This document shows, one piece after another, positions 34,363-44,456 of a stretch of DNA of 64,000 nt; the first letter of the stretch is position 1, and every line of letters starts with the position of its first letter. Location: positions 1-64,000 of the forward strand of contig NZ_JACOOY010000004.1 in the NCBI RefSeq assembly GCF_014287705.1, read 5' to 3'. The notes under the pieces are model-generated. The model was not told where the DNA came from and made no database searches. It saw only the letters and a program-made list of their open reading frames with translations. The position numbers were made by a program, and so were the translations under genes. Source of the DNA: Dorea_D hominis. GTDB lineage: Bacteria > Bacillota > Clostridia > Lachnospirales > Lachnospiraceae.

Positions 34363-36174
34363 TTATTTTACCTTAATTTTCACACTTGCTTTCTTATTCG
34401 TTCCATCCAGCGCCATCGCCGTGATCTTCACGCTCGCACCTTTTTTTGCATTTTTCAGCGCCGTGACTTTACCGGAAGAGCTGACTTTTATGTACTTCGG
34501 GTTACTGCTTGTATAGCGAAGTGTCTTATTTACTTTCTTTCCGGTCGTCTTCACTGTCGTTTTCAATTTGCTGCTCTTTCCGCGGGCAAGTGTTTTCGTT
34601 CCTTTCATGAAAATAGATTTCACACGGTCTTTTAATATAGAAAGTCTGATGCTTGCTTTCTTCTTGCTTCCATCCTTTGCTGTCGCCGTGATCGTTACCG
34701 TTTTGCCTTTTCCTGCTGCCAGTGTTTTCACAAGTCCTTTGCTGTTCACAGTCGCATATTTCTTATTACTTGTCTTCCACGTTACAGCCCTGTTGCTTGC
34801 TTTCGCCGGTGCGACAGTTGTCTTTAACTGCACACTCTTTCCTGCCGCAATTTTCTTCGACAATGCGGAAGTGACTTTCACAGAACTCACTTTGATCTCT
34901 GACGGCTTCTGTGTGTTATCGTCCTTCTTGTTATCATCCTTCTTATCGTCGTCTTTTTTATCATCATCTTTCTTTCCGTCATCTGGCTCATCCACATAAT
35001 CCATCTTCTGATCTGCAAATACATTCAATGCCGGAGCTTCTGTCACATTCTGCTCCCCATTACTGCAAACGGTTCCACCATAAGACCAGTTGCTCTCATC
35101 CGAAAGATCAATGATCAGAGACGGACGCACCCCAATATGATTGCGATCCACCAATTCCCCATAATTACGGATAAATCCATAATTGCATACATATGCCGCA
35201 TAATTCTGGTACTGTCCCGGCGAGCGTGTCCACCAGAGACAGTTGCCGATAAATCCATCCTCATAATTGCTCCACACGCCCATTGCTTTCGCATAAGTGG
35301 AGCTCTTGGAGCGACGCGCCTCATCTCTCGCACCCGGATCACCGTCACGATAATTGGAAATAAATCCATGCGTCAGTGCCTGCGCACCGCCGTACACTTC
35401 CATTTCCGCAAGCAGAAAAATCCTGTCATTCGTATCAGATCCGCCGACCGTATCATAATGTAAATTTCCCAAATTCTGAAGCGAAGTATTTACAAGCGCT
35501 TGCTGCTCTTTTTCCCGGAAAGCTGTATCCTTAAAGTTCTTCTCTTTTTCCTCTCCATATCCATTCAGCCAGCTCCGGATCGATGACTGTTCCCATGTCG
35601 TATCTTTTGCTTCTCTATTATATAGCTGGTCATCCAATGAGACATCCGCAAGCAGAAGTGCATTCTTATCTGCTATATTTAACACACGCCAGCGGATCGG
35701 TTCATAACGGAAATAGTGATACGTCACACTTCTTGCCCAGAAATAATAATGTGGGATATCCTGTCCGCTTGTTGCAGGAAAAGTGCTGTCTTCCTTTCGG
35801 ATTCGGCGATATTTTACACCATCTATGACCGTATCTCCATTTTTCGTATATTTAGCGTCTTGCAGTTGTTGATATACTTTATCATTAACTTCATAATCGG
35901 ATTCTTTACTCCACTTCTGATTCTTCGCCGCACCACACTGCGTCTTCTCCGACACAATCTCCGTCTGTGGATAATATCCATAATAAATCGTATCCCACGT
36001 CACCCGCTGTCCGGCTTCCATCGATGTGTCCGTTTCTATCTGCGGCTTCTTAAGTTCCACCGCATCCGCCGCCTGTACGCACAGATTTCCAATAGATGCG
36101 GACTTTGCCGGTATACCCGTCATACCGATCATCAACGCTGCCGCCAGCAAAATACTGATCACTTTCTTTTTCAT
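34363..36174 (-). CDS. Secreted DUF6273 protein with two BIG2 domains
   Basis: A 603-aa surface or secreted protein. After a signal peptide (about 1-26), residues 55-365 hold a DUF6273-type domain (WDTIYYGYYPQTEI at its start; WWTRSPGQYQNYAAYVCNYGFIRNYGE and HIGVRPSLII at its end), related in sequence style to the C-type-lectin/FGE fold. A low-complexity KKDD linker (about 395-425) leads to two BIG2 immunoglobulin-like domains (SSVKVTSALSKKIAAGKSVQLKTTV; KSIFMKGTKTLARGKSSKLKTTV). There is no LPXTG signal. A role in binding or adhesion is inference. Confidence 0.85.
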   Translation of the reverse strand: MKKKVISILLAAALMIGMTGIPAKSASIGNLCVQAADAVELKKPQIETDTSMEAGQRVTWDTIYYGYYPQTEIVSEKTQCGAAKNQKWSKESDYEVNDKVYQQLQDAKYTKNGDTVIDGVKYRRIRKEDSTFPATSGQDIPHYYFWARSVTYHYFRYEPIRWRVLNIADKNALLLADVSLDDQLYNREAKDTTWEQSSIRSWLNGYGEEKEKNFKDTAFREKEQQALVNTSLQNLGNLHYDTVGGSDTNDRIFLLAEMEVYGGAQALTHGFISNYRDGDPGARDEARRSKSSTYAKAMGVWSNYEDGFIGNCLWWTRSPGQYQNYAAYVCNYGFIRNYGELVDRNHIGVRPSLIIDLSDESNWSYGGTVCSNGEQNVTEAPALNVFADQKMDYVDEPDDGKKDDDKKDDDKKDDNKKDDNTQKPSEIKVSSVKVTSALSKKIAAGKSVQLKTTVAPAKASNRAVTWKTSNKKYATVNSKGLVKTLAAGKGKTVTITATAKDGSKKKASIRLSILKDRVKSIFMKGTKTLARGKSSKLKTTVKTTGKKVNKTLRYTSSNPKYIKVSSSGKVTALKNAKKGASVKITAMALDGTNKKASVKIKVK

Positions 36175-36391
36175 TTTCTTTTTCCTCCCATTGTAGTCCC
36201 CGGCATTTCATTCACCGGCACATTCACTTTGATACTATTATATTTCCTGTGTCACCTATATTCAAATACGTAGATTCTATAAATACCCTCATTTATTATA
36301 ATTATCAATTATACAATTTACCTATAGAAAGTTACAATAAAAGTGGTCTGTTATAAATTTTTACTAATTTTAAAGAGAGGAAAGGAAAGTT

Positions 36392-39300
36392 ATGAAAAAA
36401 AGATTTGCAAAACTTGCCGCAATTCTGCTCTCTTCTGCGATGACGCTGACGATGATTCCAACGAATTTCGTATACGCGAAAGACGTGGATACCACAGCAG
36501 TCCAGACAGAGGCAACAGATGACCGGCAGGACGAGTCCGGTAAGATCACAATCCCGGACACAGCAGAATCAGCAACAGACAAAAAAGCTGAAACTGTAAC
36601 AGAAGACAAAGATCAAAAAGACGACGCAAAAGTCGAAAACAAATCTGCTGATAAAAAGGCGGCCAAATCTAAAGCAGTAGAAAAAACAACTGTAAAGAAA
36701 CAGGCAAAAGCAGCAGATGACACAAAAGATAATGCAAAAGACGACGGCGATAAGAAAGATGATGATGAAGCAGTCGAGAAAGTAACAATTAATTCTATAC
36801 CTGTTACTTATGCTGACGGGAAAATGGTAGAAGATGGCGTTACCATAGTTTTCTTCAACAGCGAAGACGGCGCGCAATCTTCTTATACAGTAAAAAATGG
36901 TTTAATTAAAAATATCGAAATGGTTCCAGGTGTATCTTATAAAGTTACGTTAAGCTGGAATGACTGGGATTATATTGAAGAACATGATATGGCTTACGCA
37001 CAGGATGGCTTCGTCCGTGTCGCTGTAAATAAAGATTCCAAAACTTTATTACACTACGATATGACAGAGGGCAAGATTACAGACAAAATTGTCCGTAAAT
37101 TAGTCATCAAAAAATACGACGCAAAAGATCCGGTTAAAGTTACCATTCCTTCTGTTCCGGTTAACTACACAGACGGTAAACCTGTAGAAAACGGACATGT
37201 TATTGAAGTCTCTTTCGCCGGTGAATCTTCTTACCCGGATACTTATACTGTGAAGAATGGTAAGATTTACAATGTTGAACTTCTTGCAAATGAACAGTAT
37301 AAATTTGGTATCAGCCCTGATGATGATGAAGATTTCTGGGCTGATTACGAAATGGCTTATGCTGAGGACGAATTCGTCCGTGCCGGTGTAGATGAAAATT
37401 CCAAAACATTATTCTACTATGACACAACCAACAACAAAGTTACCGGAACTCCAATCCGTCAGCTTCTTGTTAAGAAATATGGCGCAGATGATTCAAAACC
37501 AGAAAAAGTTACCATTCCTTCTTTACAGGTTACATATGCAGATGGAAAGCCAGTAGAAGACGGACATGTATTTGCTTTCTATAATACAGATGATGCAGCA
37601 AATGATACTGTTTCCTACACTACAAAAGATGGTAAACTTTCCAACTTAAAACTGGAAGCCGGTGTTCCGTATAAAGTTTCTATCGATGACTACGAAGATG
37701 AAGATTTCTGGACTGATTATGAACTGGCTTACGCACAGGACGGTTTCGTTCGTGTAGCTGCAACCCAGAATTCCAAAACATTGTTACATTATGACAATGA
37801 AACCGAGACCATCACAAAGACACCTGTCAGAAAACTTACGGTTAAGGAATATGGCGCAAAAGATCCGGTAAAAGTACCTTACAATAAGGATGTAAACGTT
37901 GCTGATATCGACGTTGTATACGAAGACGGTACTCCGGTAGAAGATGGTATGGCATTTGACCTCATCAACATGCAGACCCTTCTGGATAGTAATAACTACT
38001 CTACACGTTATACGACCAAAGACGGTAAGCTCTCCGGTGTAAAGATGAAAGCCGAAGTGCAGTACAAGATTGGTTTTGATGTAGCTAACAAATACTGGCA
38101 GACACACAATATCGTAGGTGCTTACAAGAGTGATAAATTAATGCGTATTTACGCACGTTATGACAACCAGGCTCCACTTTATTATGACTATGATGAAGGT
38201 ATTGATGCTGACGAGCAGGTATGCACTAAGATCGTTGTAAAGAAACTGGACAAGAAACAGGATCCAAGCTGTATCGTTCCGGCTTCTTGCTGGATGAGCT
38301 TACTGCTCTCTGACAACGGTTATTACGCAGAAGGCGGATTATCCTTCAAGATGACCCGTCTGGATACAAATAAATCCAAAACTGTCCTGAGCCGTGAAGG
38401 TGAAGTTGTTGTTATGGGTGAAAGTTACACCGACTATCTTCTGACTCTGGATGAAAATGATACTTATGAGATTGATTTCGATACAAACCCATTATTCAAG
38501 CAGTACAAAGAACTGGGCGGTATTCCATTCCAGTTCCAGCAGGATAAAGCCGGCAAGACACAGGCTGTCCTGAAAGGCTATGATGTGGAAGATATCGAAG
38601 GACGTCTGAACTACAACTACCTGGATCTTAAGAGAATCGACGGTAAGGAAAATACAACCGGCAAGAAGTTCTCTGATGATGAATGCGGTGACAGCCAGGA
38701 AGTAAAAACACTTTATGCCGCAGACAAAGTAACATTAAAAGATATGAAAGTAAATGAATACAATGAATCTACAGAGAAAGCTACACCTCTGGACAAAGAC
38801 ATCACATTTGTATTCTACAACTGCTCAACACAGACCATTGAAACTACTGTTAAATCTCACAACGGAGTACTTCCGGATGTAGAAATGTTCAAAGATCATC
38901 ACTACATCGTATATGCTGAGGATTCCGAATACGAGATGCCAAATCATTACATCACTCTGTCTAAGACAGGTGACAAACCACTTTGCTATAAATGCAATGA
39001 AAATGAAAGCAGCTTTGATCTCACAAAGAGACAGACAGCTCTGGAAGATCCAAAAGATGCTGCACGTGTCAATGTAAGCCTTCCAGTATACTATGTAGAC
39101 AAAGAAGGTAACATGAACACAGTTCCGGATGTTAACGTAAAACTGGTAAGCCCTTACGAAACTGTAAATGGTGTCAGTGATGCAGAAGGAAACCTCAACG
39201 TAAGCCTGATGGAAGATTACAACTACATGGTACAGGTAGAAAGCGACAAATACGGCGTAGAATCCTTCCCATTAACTGTAAAAGACAAATCCGAATATGG

Positions 39301-40312
39301 AGCAGGAAAATACACATTCAACCACTTCAGCTGCGGAAGCGTCGGAGGCATTTACCTCGTAGATAAAGGAACAGAACATGACCGTGACGTTGTTATGGTT
39401 GGCTCTTCAAACAACACAACAGTTACAGGTCTGAACTTCGGTAAAGGAAGCTACTACATCAACGATCGCGTATTAGAAGATTACAAAGTTGATGAATTAG
39501 AAGGCAAAGATTATGAAGTTGTTGATATCGATGCAATCAACATGTACAGAACTGAGATTTCCAAACTGGCAGCCGGTGATTTCGTAATCACAAGAGTGGT
39601 TCCGGAAGGAAAAGCTGTAAAAAATGTTTACTACATCGACAAAAACGGTAAACTCCAGAGACTGAACTTCACAGAAAGCAACGGAATCGTTACTTTCAAG
39701 ATGGGATCCATCTCTATGTACAACAATGTTATTGAATACAAATCTGCAGATGAAACAACTCCGGATAAACCGAATCAGGATAAGCCTGCTAAGAAAACGG
39801 CTGTAAAATCCAACCAGGTTTCCTTAAGCAAAGTACGTTATACTTACAATGGAAAATCCATCAAACCGGCTGTAAAAGTTACTGTAAAAGGTAAGAAGCT
39901 GAAAAACGGCACGGATTATACTGTAAAATATTCTTCTAATAAAAAAGTCGGAAGAGCAAAAGCAGTTGTAACATTCAAAGGAAACTACACAGGAAAGATC
40001 ACTAAATCATTCAAGATCAGCCCGGTAGCAACTTCTCTGAAATCTGTAAAAGCTGGCAAAAAAGCATTCAAGGCAACCTGTAAAAAACAGACCAAGCAGG
40101 TTACCGGTTATCAGATTCAGTATTCTGTTAAGAAAGGATTTGGTTCCAAAGTAAAAACTGTTACAATTTCTAAGAACAAAGTTACTTCTAAGACAATTAA
40201 GAACTTAAAGAAGAACAAGAAATATTATGTAAGAATCAGAACTTACAAGAAAGTCGGAGCGAAAAACTTCCACTCTGACTGGTCAAAAGTAAAATCTTTA
40301 AAAACAAAATAA
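36392..40312 (+). CDS. Large secreted repeat protein with C-terminal fibronectin III-like domain
   Basis: A 1306-aa exported protein. A signal peptide (about 1-29) is followed by an Asp/Lys-rich disordered stretch to about residue 128, then at least three clear repeats of about 120 aa (units begin KVTINSIPVTYADGK, KVTIPSVPVNYTDGK, KVTIPSLQVTYADGK) and a divergent fourth, then less repetitive beta-rich modules. The C-terminus has an Ig-like module with YNGKSIKPAVKVTVKGK and a FN3-like domain ending SDWSKVKSLKTK. No sortase signal, S-layer homology or transmembrane tail is seen. AGAGGAAAGGA precedes the ATG. Adhesin-like function is inferred. Confidence 0.85.
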   Translation: MKKRFAKLAAILLSSAMTLTMIPTNFVYAKDVDTTAVQTEATDDRQDESGKITIPDTAESATDKKAETVTEDKDQKDDAKVENKSADKKAAKSKAVEKTTVKKQAKAADDTKDNAKDDGDKKDDDEAVEKVTINSIPVTYADGKMVEDGVTIVFFNSEDGAQSSYTVKNGLIKNIEMVPGVSYKVTLSWNDWDYIEEHDMAYAQDGFVRVAVNKDSKTLLHYDMTEGKITDKIVRKLVIKKYDAKDPVKVTIPSVPVNYTDGKPVENGHVIEVSFAGESSYPDTYTVKNGKIYNVELLANEQYKFGISPDDDEDFWADYEMAYAEDEFVRAGVDENSKTLFYYDTTNNKVTGTPIRQLLVKKYGADDSKPEKVTIPSLQVTYADGKPVEDGHVFAFYNTDDAANDTVSYTTKDGKLSNLKLEAGVPYKVSIDDYEDEDFWTDYELAYAQDGFVRVAATQNSKTLLHYDNETETITKTPVRKLTVKEYGAKDPVKVPYNKDVNVADIDVVYEDGTPVEDGMAFDLINMQTLLDSNNYSTRYTTKDGKLSGVKMKAEVQYKIGFDVANKYWQTHNIVGAYKSDKLMRIYARYDNQAPLYYDYDEGIDADEQVCTKIVVKKLDKKQDPSCIVPASCWMSLLLSDNGYYAEGGLSFKMTRLDTNKSKTVLSREGEVVVMGESYTDYLLTLDENDTYEIDFDTNPLFKQYKELGGIPFQFQQDKAGKTQAVLKGYDVEDIEGRLNYNYLDLKRIDGKENTTGKKFSDDECGDSQEVKTLYAADKVTLKDMKVNEYNESTEKATPLDKDITFVFYNCSTQTIETTVKSHNGVLPDVEMFKDHHYIVYAEDSEYEMPNHYITLSKTGDKPLCYKCNENESSFDLTKRQTALEDPKDAARVNVSLPVYYVDKEGNMNTVPDVNVKLVSPYETVNGVSDAEGNLNVSLMEDYNYMVQVESDKYGVESFPLTVKDKSEYGAGKYTFNHFSCGSVGGIYLVDKGTEHDRDVVMVGSSNNTTVTGLNFGKGSYYINDRVLEDYKVDELEGKDYEVVDIDAINMYRTEISKLAAGDFVITRVVPEGKAVKNVYYIDKNGKLQRLNFTESNGIVTFKMGSISMYNNVIEYKSADETTPDKPNQDKPAKKTAVKSNQVSLSKVRYTYNGKSIKPAVKVTVKGKKLKNGTDYTVKYSSNKKVGRAKAVVTFKGNYTGKITKSFKISPVATSLKSVKAGKKAFKATCKKQTKQVTGYQIQYSVKKGFGSKVKTVTISKNKVTSKTIKNLKKNKKYYVRIRTYKKVGAKNFHSDWSKVKSLKTK

Positions 40313-40328
40313 GATGATACAATGGAAA

Positions 40329-40362
40329 AGGGATTCCGGCATTATGCCGGGATTTCTTTTTT
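40329..40362 (+). terminator. Terminator after the large repeat protein
   Basis: GGATTCCGGCA (40331-40341), loop TTA, TGCCGGGATTTC (40345-40356), then T6. Confidence 0.85.
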
Positions 40363-40430
40363 ATATAGTCATACATACGCATGTATGATATACTCATTTT
40401 ATAGAATATTTATTCATCGGAGGAAAAGCT

Positions 40431-41357
40431 ATGAAAAACAAATGGTTCAAGCGACTTGCCTGCGCAGCACTTTCTGCCGCTCTCGTAGTAGAGCTTGCAT
40501 GCTTCGCCGGCCCAACCACTTCTTATGCCAAGGCACCGTCAACCGGTAAGATTTCCCTTACTGTAACCCAGGATTACAAGCAGGCACAGGCTATTTTAAA
40601 GTATGTGAACAAATACCGTAAGAAAAAACATCTGAAAGCTCTGAAACTGGATAAGGATCTTACAAAGGCTGCCATCACCCGTGGTGCGGAACTGAATATT
40701 TACACACCACAGACCAGCCCGCACCGCAGACCGAACGGGAAACTTACCAAGACGTTGAATAAACGTATTTGCTATGAAGACTGTCTGGAAATCGGCGGAA
40801 GTTACTACATGGAGCCTTCCGACTTTGGTGCTTCAGGCAGTATAACCAGTGCAAAAGCAGTTGTTGATTCCTGGATTGCTTCTCCGCCTCACCGTAAAGG
40901 ATTACTGCTCTCCAAGGCAAAGTGCGCCGGTATCGCCGCTACTTACACAACAACAGAGTACGACTATATCACTTCCGTAACATACTCTATTGAGTTCAGT
41001 AATACCAAAGTTAAAAAAGTAGAGAAGTCCAAATCCAAGGTAAAATACACGAAAAATGTAGACACCAAGAATGAATATCTGAAAAAGAAATATTTTTCAA
41101 TGCGCTCCTCCGTCGATCAGCTCTACAATGAAAATCCTTCCATGCGACTGTATACCGACTACAACAGTCCATACATGTATGCACGCCCAATTCTTAATCC
41201 ATCCAGCTTTACCTGGACCAGCAGCAATAAAGATATCGCTACTGTCAATAAGAACGGAATTGTGAAGAAAGGCTCCAAAACCGGTAAGGTGAAGATCACT
41301 GCTAAATTGAAAACCGGTACGAAGGTAAGTTTCTCCAAGACACTTACAGTGAAATAA
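40431..41357 (+). CDS. Secreted CAP-domain protein with BIG2-like C-terminus
   Basis: A 308-aa exported protein. After a signal peptide (about 1-33) residues 50-185 form a CAP/SCP (YkwD-like) domain: VNKYRKKKHLKALKLDKDLTKAAITRGAEL, a SPHRRPNGK segment, and WIASPPHRKGLL in place of the usual SPGHR. The last ~75 residues resemble a BIG2 domain (SFTWTSSNKDIATVNKNGIVKK). Its function is unknown, as for most bacterial CAP proteins. GGAGGAAAAG precedes the ATG. It shares module style with the two surface proteins before it. Confidence 0.87.
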   Translation: MKNKWFKRLACAALSAALVVELACFAGPTTSYAKAPSTGKISLTVTQDYKQAQAILKYVNKYRKKKHLKALKLDKDLTKAAITRGAELNIYTPQTSPHRRPNGKLTKTLNKRICYEDCLEIGGSYYMEPSDFGASGSITSAKAVVDSWIASPPHRKGLLLSKAKCAGIAATYTTTEYDYITSVTYSIEFSNTKVKKVEKSKSKVKYTKNVDTKNEYLKKKYFSMRSSVDQLYNENPSMRLYTDYNSPYMYARPILNPSSFTWTSSNKDIATVNKNGIVKKGSKTGKVKITAKLKTGTKVSFSKTLTVK

Positions 41358-41383
41358 ACTGCAATAACATAATTTACTATATC

Positions 41384-41415
41384 AAAAACGACGGTCGTAA
41401 GTGGCTGTCGTTTTC
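41384..41415 (+). terminator. Terminator after the CAP gene
   Basis: AAAAACGAC (41384-41392) pairs with GTCGTTTT (41407-41414). Confidence 0.7.
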
Positions 41416-41422
41416 TATTATT

Positions 41423-41478
41423 AAAAAGCACATCCTAACGCTTCTCATCTTTGCATCAGAATGTGCTTCTTATTTTTT
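41423..41478 (-). terminator. Terminator after the L25 gene
   Basis: AAGCACAT (41426-41433) pairs with ATGTGCTT (41461-41468); A-run and T-run on the two sides allow function on the minus strand. Confidence 0.7.
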
Positions 41479-41511
41479 ACAATCTCAAATTTTCTATCTA
41501 GGCATTTTATA

Positions 41512-42102
41512 TTATGCTTCTGCTGTTTCTCCGTCTTCAGCTTCTTCATCATCTGCTGATGCATGAACTTCTGTTACACTTACGATCAGTGCTTCCGGAT
41601 CCGTAGATAATGTAACCTCCGGATTCTTGGCAATATCCAGATCTTTTACTTTGATTGTATCACCTGCATGCATATCGCCTACATTGACTTCAATCTTATC
41701 TACAAGGTCTTTCGGTAATGCCTTAAATGCTACTTCTTCCAGATGTTCTTCCAATACGCCTGTTGTTACTTTCTCGGCATCAACTAATACGATCTCAGCT
41801 ACAGAGTGAACTGCTTCGTTGCTTACCAATGCCTGAAAATCTACTTCGTTGATCTGTTTTTTAATCGGATCAAACTGAATATCCTTAATCAGCACATTAT
41901 GCTTTGTTCCGTCAACATCAAGCATAACCTGACTTCCTTTATTGTTCTTCTTCAGAAGGCTTTCTACTTCTTTTTTGTCCATTTTTACCGGAACAGATTC
42001 TTTCATCTCGCGGCCAAATACATTGCCCGTAACAAATCCTTCTCTTCTTAATTTCTTTGCTTTGATGTCCATGCTTCTTTTTTCAGCTTTTAAAGTATTC
42101 AT
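41512..42102 (-). CDS. rplY: 50S ribosomal protein L25 / general stress protein Ctc
   Basis: A 196-aa two-domain L25 (Ctc/TL5 type) that binds 5S rRNA. The N-terminal L25 domain shows the pattern RREGFVTGNVFG and VLIKDIQFDPIKKQINEVDF, followed by the TL5 C-terminal domain (FKALPKDLVDKIEVNVGDMHAGDTIKVKDL). It has an acidic tail. GGAGG precedes the ATG. A minus-strand TATAAT at 42205-42200 may be its -10. Confidence 0.95.
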   Translation of the reverse strand: MNTLKAEKRSMDIKAKKLRREGFVTGNVFGREMKESVPVKMDKKEVESLLKKNNKGSQVMLDVDGTKHNVLIKDIQFDPIKKQINEVDFQALVSNEAVHSVAEIVLVDAEKVTTGVLEEHLEEVAFKALPKDLVDKIEVNVGDMHAGDTIKVKDLDIAKNPEVTLSTDPEALIVSVTEVHASADDEEAEDGETAEA

Positions 42103-42199
42103 TTATCTTTTCCTCCAAAAATCTGATATGCTTAGCATCCTTCGACTTTGTCTTACAATACAAAGAGGTGTGTTAAGTAGGTTTTCTTGTTACGGTCTT

Positions 42200-42205
42200 A
42201 TTATA
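42200..42205 (-). promoter_or_regulatory. Candidate -10 of the L25/Ctc gene
   Basis: Perfect TATAAT on the minus strand, about 98 bp upstream of the ATG; no convincing -35 is seen. The rest of this 250-bp gap is AT-rich and otherwise featureless up to the pepP terminator. Confidence 0.35.
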
Positions 42206-42299
42206 TCTCTTCTATAACAAACAGATTAACCAAATATACACTTTTTTTGAGGTGTTTTTTTGTGATTTTTTCAATTTTTCTAAATTATATAGCAATAAA

Positions 42300-42331
42300 G
42301 CTGGCGCACACCGGAAACGGGAAGCGCCAGC
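42300..42331 (-). terminator. Terminator after the Xaa-Pro aminopeptidase gene
   Basis: On the minus strand GCTGGCGC (42331-42324) pairs with GCGCCAGC (42307-42300), followed by TTTATT. Confidence 0.75.
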
Positions 42332-42351
42332 CATGAAGTTCTCTATCTCTG

Positions 42352-44139
42352 TTAAATTGCTCTTGTGTATTTCTCAAGCCATGCTTTCTCTTCGTCATTC
42401 AGATATGGCGAAATCACTTCGTATACTCTCGCATGATAATCATTGAGCAGCTTCTTGTCTTCTGCTGTCATGATATCCGGGTTGATGGCATCTAAGTCCA
42501 TCGGAATCAGTGTAATCGCTTCAAAATACATGAACTGTCCATATTCGTTCAGAGTTCCTTTCTTTGTCAGAAGTTCGTTTTCCAGACGGATACCGTGGGA
42601 ACCTTCAATATAGATTCCCGGCTCATCTGTGATGATCATGCCTTCTGCAAGCGGCTCAGTCTCGCCCGGGCGGTATTTCCAGCGGAATCCAGTCGGTCCT
42701 TCGTGAATATTAAGCAGATAACCAACTCCATGTCCTGTTCCGTGATTGAAGTTCAAATCTCTGTCCCAGAAAGGCTTTCTTGCAAGGATATCCAGAACCA
42801 TACCTGTAGATCCTTCTAAGAATTTTGCATTGCCAAGCTGCAAGTTACTGATCGCAACCAATGTAAAATGGTCTTTCATGATCTGCGGCACTTCGCCTAA
42901 TGCATAAGTTCTTGTTACATCTGTAGATCCTTCATAAAATCCGGCGCCTGTATCTGTTAAGAACAGCTGTCCCTCTTTCAGCTCAACGTCTGTCTCCGGA
43001 GATGATGTATAATGCACAATTGCTCCATGCTCTCCAAAGGAAGAGATTGGCTCAAAGCTCGGGCGGATGAAATTGCCCATCTCTGCACGGAACTCATCCA
43101 GCTTGTCTGACGCACTCATCTCTGTGATCTTCATCTTTCCGACATTCTCTTTCAGCCATTTCATAAATCTGACATGAGCTACACTGTCTTTGATCTGGGC
43201 TTTGCGGATGTTTTTGATCTCTACCGGGTTCTTCATTGCTTTCATAAGAATTGCCGGATTTCTCTGCTCAATTGTTTTCACATTTTCCGGAATATTATTG
43301 AAAATTGCATAGTTCAATTTACCTGGATCAACCATCACAACTGTATCTTCTGTAAACTTTTTCACATCTTCATAAATGTCATTGTACGGATGAAGTTTCA
43401 CACCATCTGCTGCCAGCTTTGCTTTCAACGCATCATCCAGTTTACGTTCATCAATATACAGCTCTACGCCATCTATTGTAACGATCGCATAAGATAATAC
43501 CATCGGGAAGAAATCAATATCATTTCCACGGATATTGAGCATCCAGCAGATATCATCCAGTGTTGTCATTACATGTGTATTCGCTCCTGCATCCTTCATC
43601 TCTTTACGGATTCTTGCAAGTTTGTCAGCAACCGTCTCTCCTGCATATTTCACATCCAGATCAAATGCCGGTTCTTCTGACATTGCCGGGCGGTCACTCC
43701 AGATCTCATCGATCAGGTCTTCCTGGTAATTCACATGTGCGTCTTTCTTTGCTGCAATGTCCGCATAGCCCTGACCTTCTCCGACAGATACTACTCTTCC
43801 GTCAAATCCAAGTGTTTCCCCTGCCTGTAACACTTTCTCGATGTAAGCATTCATCTCCGGCACACCCGGTTCTCCCATCTTCATCAGCTCTACTGTAGAT
43901 TCTTCCAACTGCTTTGCAGCCTGGATGAAATAACGTCCGTCCGTCCACAGTCTTGCCTCTGTCTTTGTGATGACTGCTGTCCCTGCGGAACCAGAAAATC
44001 CTGTGATGAACTTTCTCGCCTTGAAATGTTCCCCAACATATTCACTTTGATGGAAATCAGCGGTTGGCACTACATAAACATCAATCTTCTTCTCCTCCAT
44101 CCGTTTGCGAAGTGCTTCGAGTCTCTCTGGTACTGTCAT
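42352..44139 (-). CDS. pepP: M24 family Xaa-Pro aminopeptidase (AMPP / APP1-like)
   Basis: A 595-aa cytosolic metallopeptidase that removes N-terminal residues ahead of proline. Two creatinase-type N-domains (VVPTADFHQSEYVGEH..., RLWTDGRYFIQAAKQL) precede the pita-bread catalytic domain with the metal ligands in DTGAGFYEGSTDVTRT, NFNHGTGHGVGY, TDEPGIYIEG and the C-terminal LENELL. The three-domain plan and length match the long eukaryote-like APP1 form. GAAGGAAC precedes the ATG. Confidence 0.93.
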   Translation of the reverse strand: MTVPERLEALRKRMEEKKIDVYVVPTADFHQSEYVGEHFKARKFITGFSGSAGTAVITKTEARLWTDGRYFIQAAKQLEESTVELMKMGEPGVPEMNAYIEKVLQAGETLGFDGRVVSVGEGQGYADIAAKKDAHVNYQEDLIDEIWSDRPAMSEEPAFDLDVKYAGETVADKLARIRKEMKDAGANTHVMTTLDDICWMLNIRGNDIDFFPMVLSYAIVTIDGVELYIDERKLDDALKAKLAADGVKLHPYNDIYEDVKKFTEDTVVMVDPGKLNYAIFNNIPENVKTIEQRNPAILMKAMKNPVEIKNIRKAQIKDSVAHVRFMKWLKENVGKMKITEMSASDKLDEFRAEMGNFIRPSFEPISSFGEHGAIVHYTSSPETDVELKEGQLFLTDTGAGFYEGSTDVTRTYALGEVPQIMKDHFTLVAISNLQLGNAKFLEGSTGMVLDILARKPFWDRDLNFNHGTGHGVGYLLNIHEGPTGFRWKYRPGETEPLAEGMIITDEPGIYIEGSHGIRLENELLTKKGTLNEYGQFMYFEAITLIPMDLDAINPDIMTAEDKKLLNDYHARVYEVISPYLNDEEKAWLEKYTRAI

Positions 44140-44261
44140 TTGTTGTTCCTTCTTTCTTATTAGATTTGTTACCCCTCTGCAATTACCATACCAATCCGTA
44201 ATGCAGTCTTTTGGAAACTGTTTATAGTTTACAATAATCCTCTAATATTTGTCAAAAAATA

Positions 44262-44291
44262 TTTTGTTATGTTATTATAAATATAACAAAA
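44262..44291. promoter_or_regulatory. 9-bp inverted repeat in the pepP/histidine-kinase divergent region
   Basis: TTTTGTTAT (44262-44270) and ATAACAAAA (44283-44291) form a perfect dyad with a 12-bp AT-rich centre. It could be an operator, but the surrounding DNA is very AT-rich. Confidence 0.35.
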
Positions 44292-44342
44292 ATAATCATA
44301 GTATAACTATTGATTTTCGTCATTTTGTCAGATACACTAGAT

Positions 44343-44424
44343 ATGATACTAGGGTTCAAAAGTTTAAATCCATATGAGCTTGCTCATATATGGATGACAA
44401 ACTTTGGAACCCGCCACGATATGC
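44343..44424. repeat. Dispersed palindromic element, copy C (inverted, truncated)
   Basis: On the minus strand this copy reads GCATATCGTGG, GGGTTCCAAAG, CATATGAGCAAGCTCATATGG-like hairpin, CTTTTGAACCC, and ends AGTATCAT, matching copy B block by block with the segment between CATATCGTG and the GGGTTC arm deleted. The GATACC end is missing. It lies between the divergent pepP and histidine kinase genes. Confidence 0.7.
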
Positions 44425-44456
44425 AAACAGAATTTTTTCACTGAGGATAATTTACA

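Noticed and set aside
34363..36174. Diversity-generating retroelement target (C-lectin-like DUF6273 domain)
   Set aside because: No reverse transcriptase or template repeat is present in the window, and the domain end shows no obvious variable-repeat signature.
40322..40549. 75-codon frame before the CAP gene
   Set aside because: It spans the terminator of the previous gene and the promoter and start of the CAP gene in another frame.
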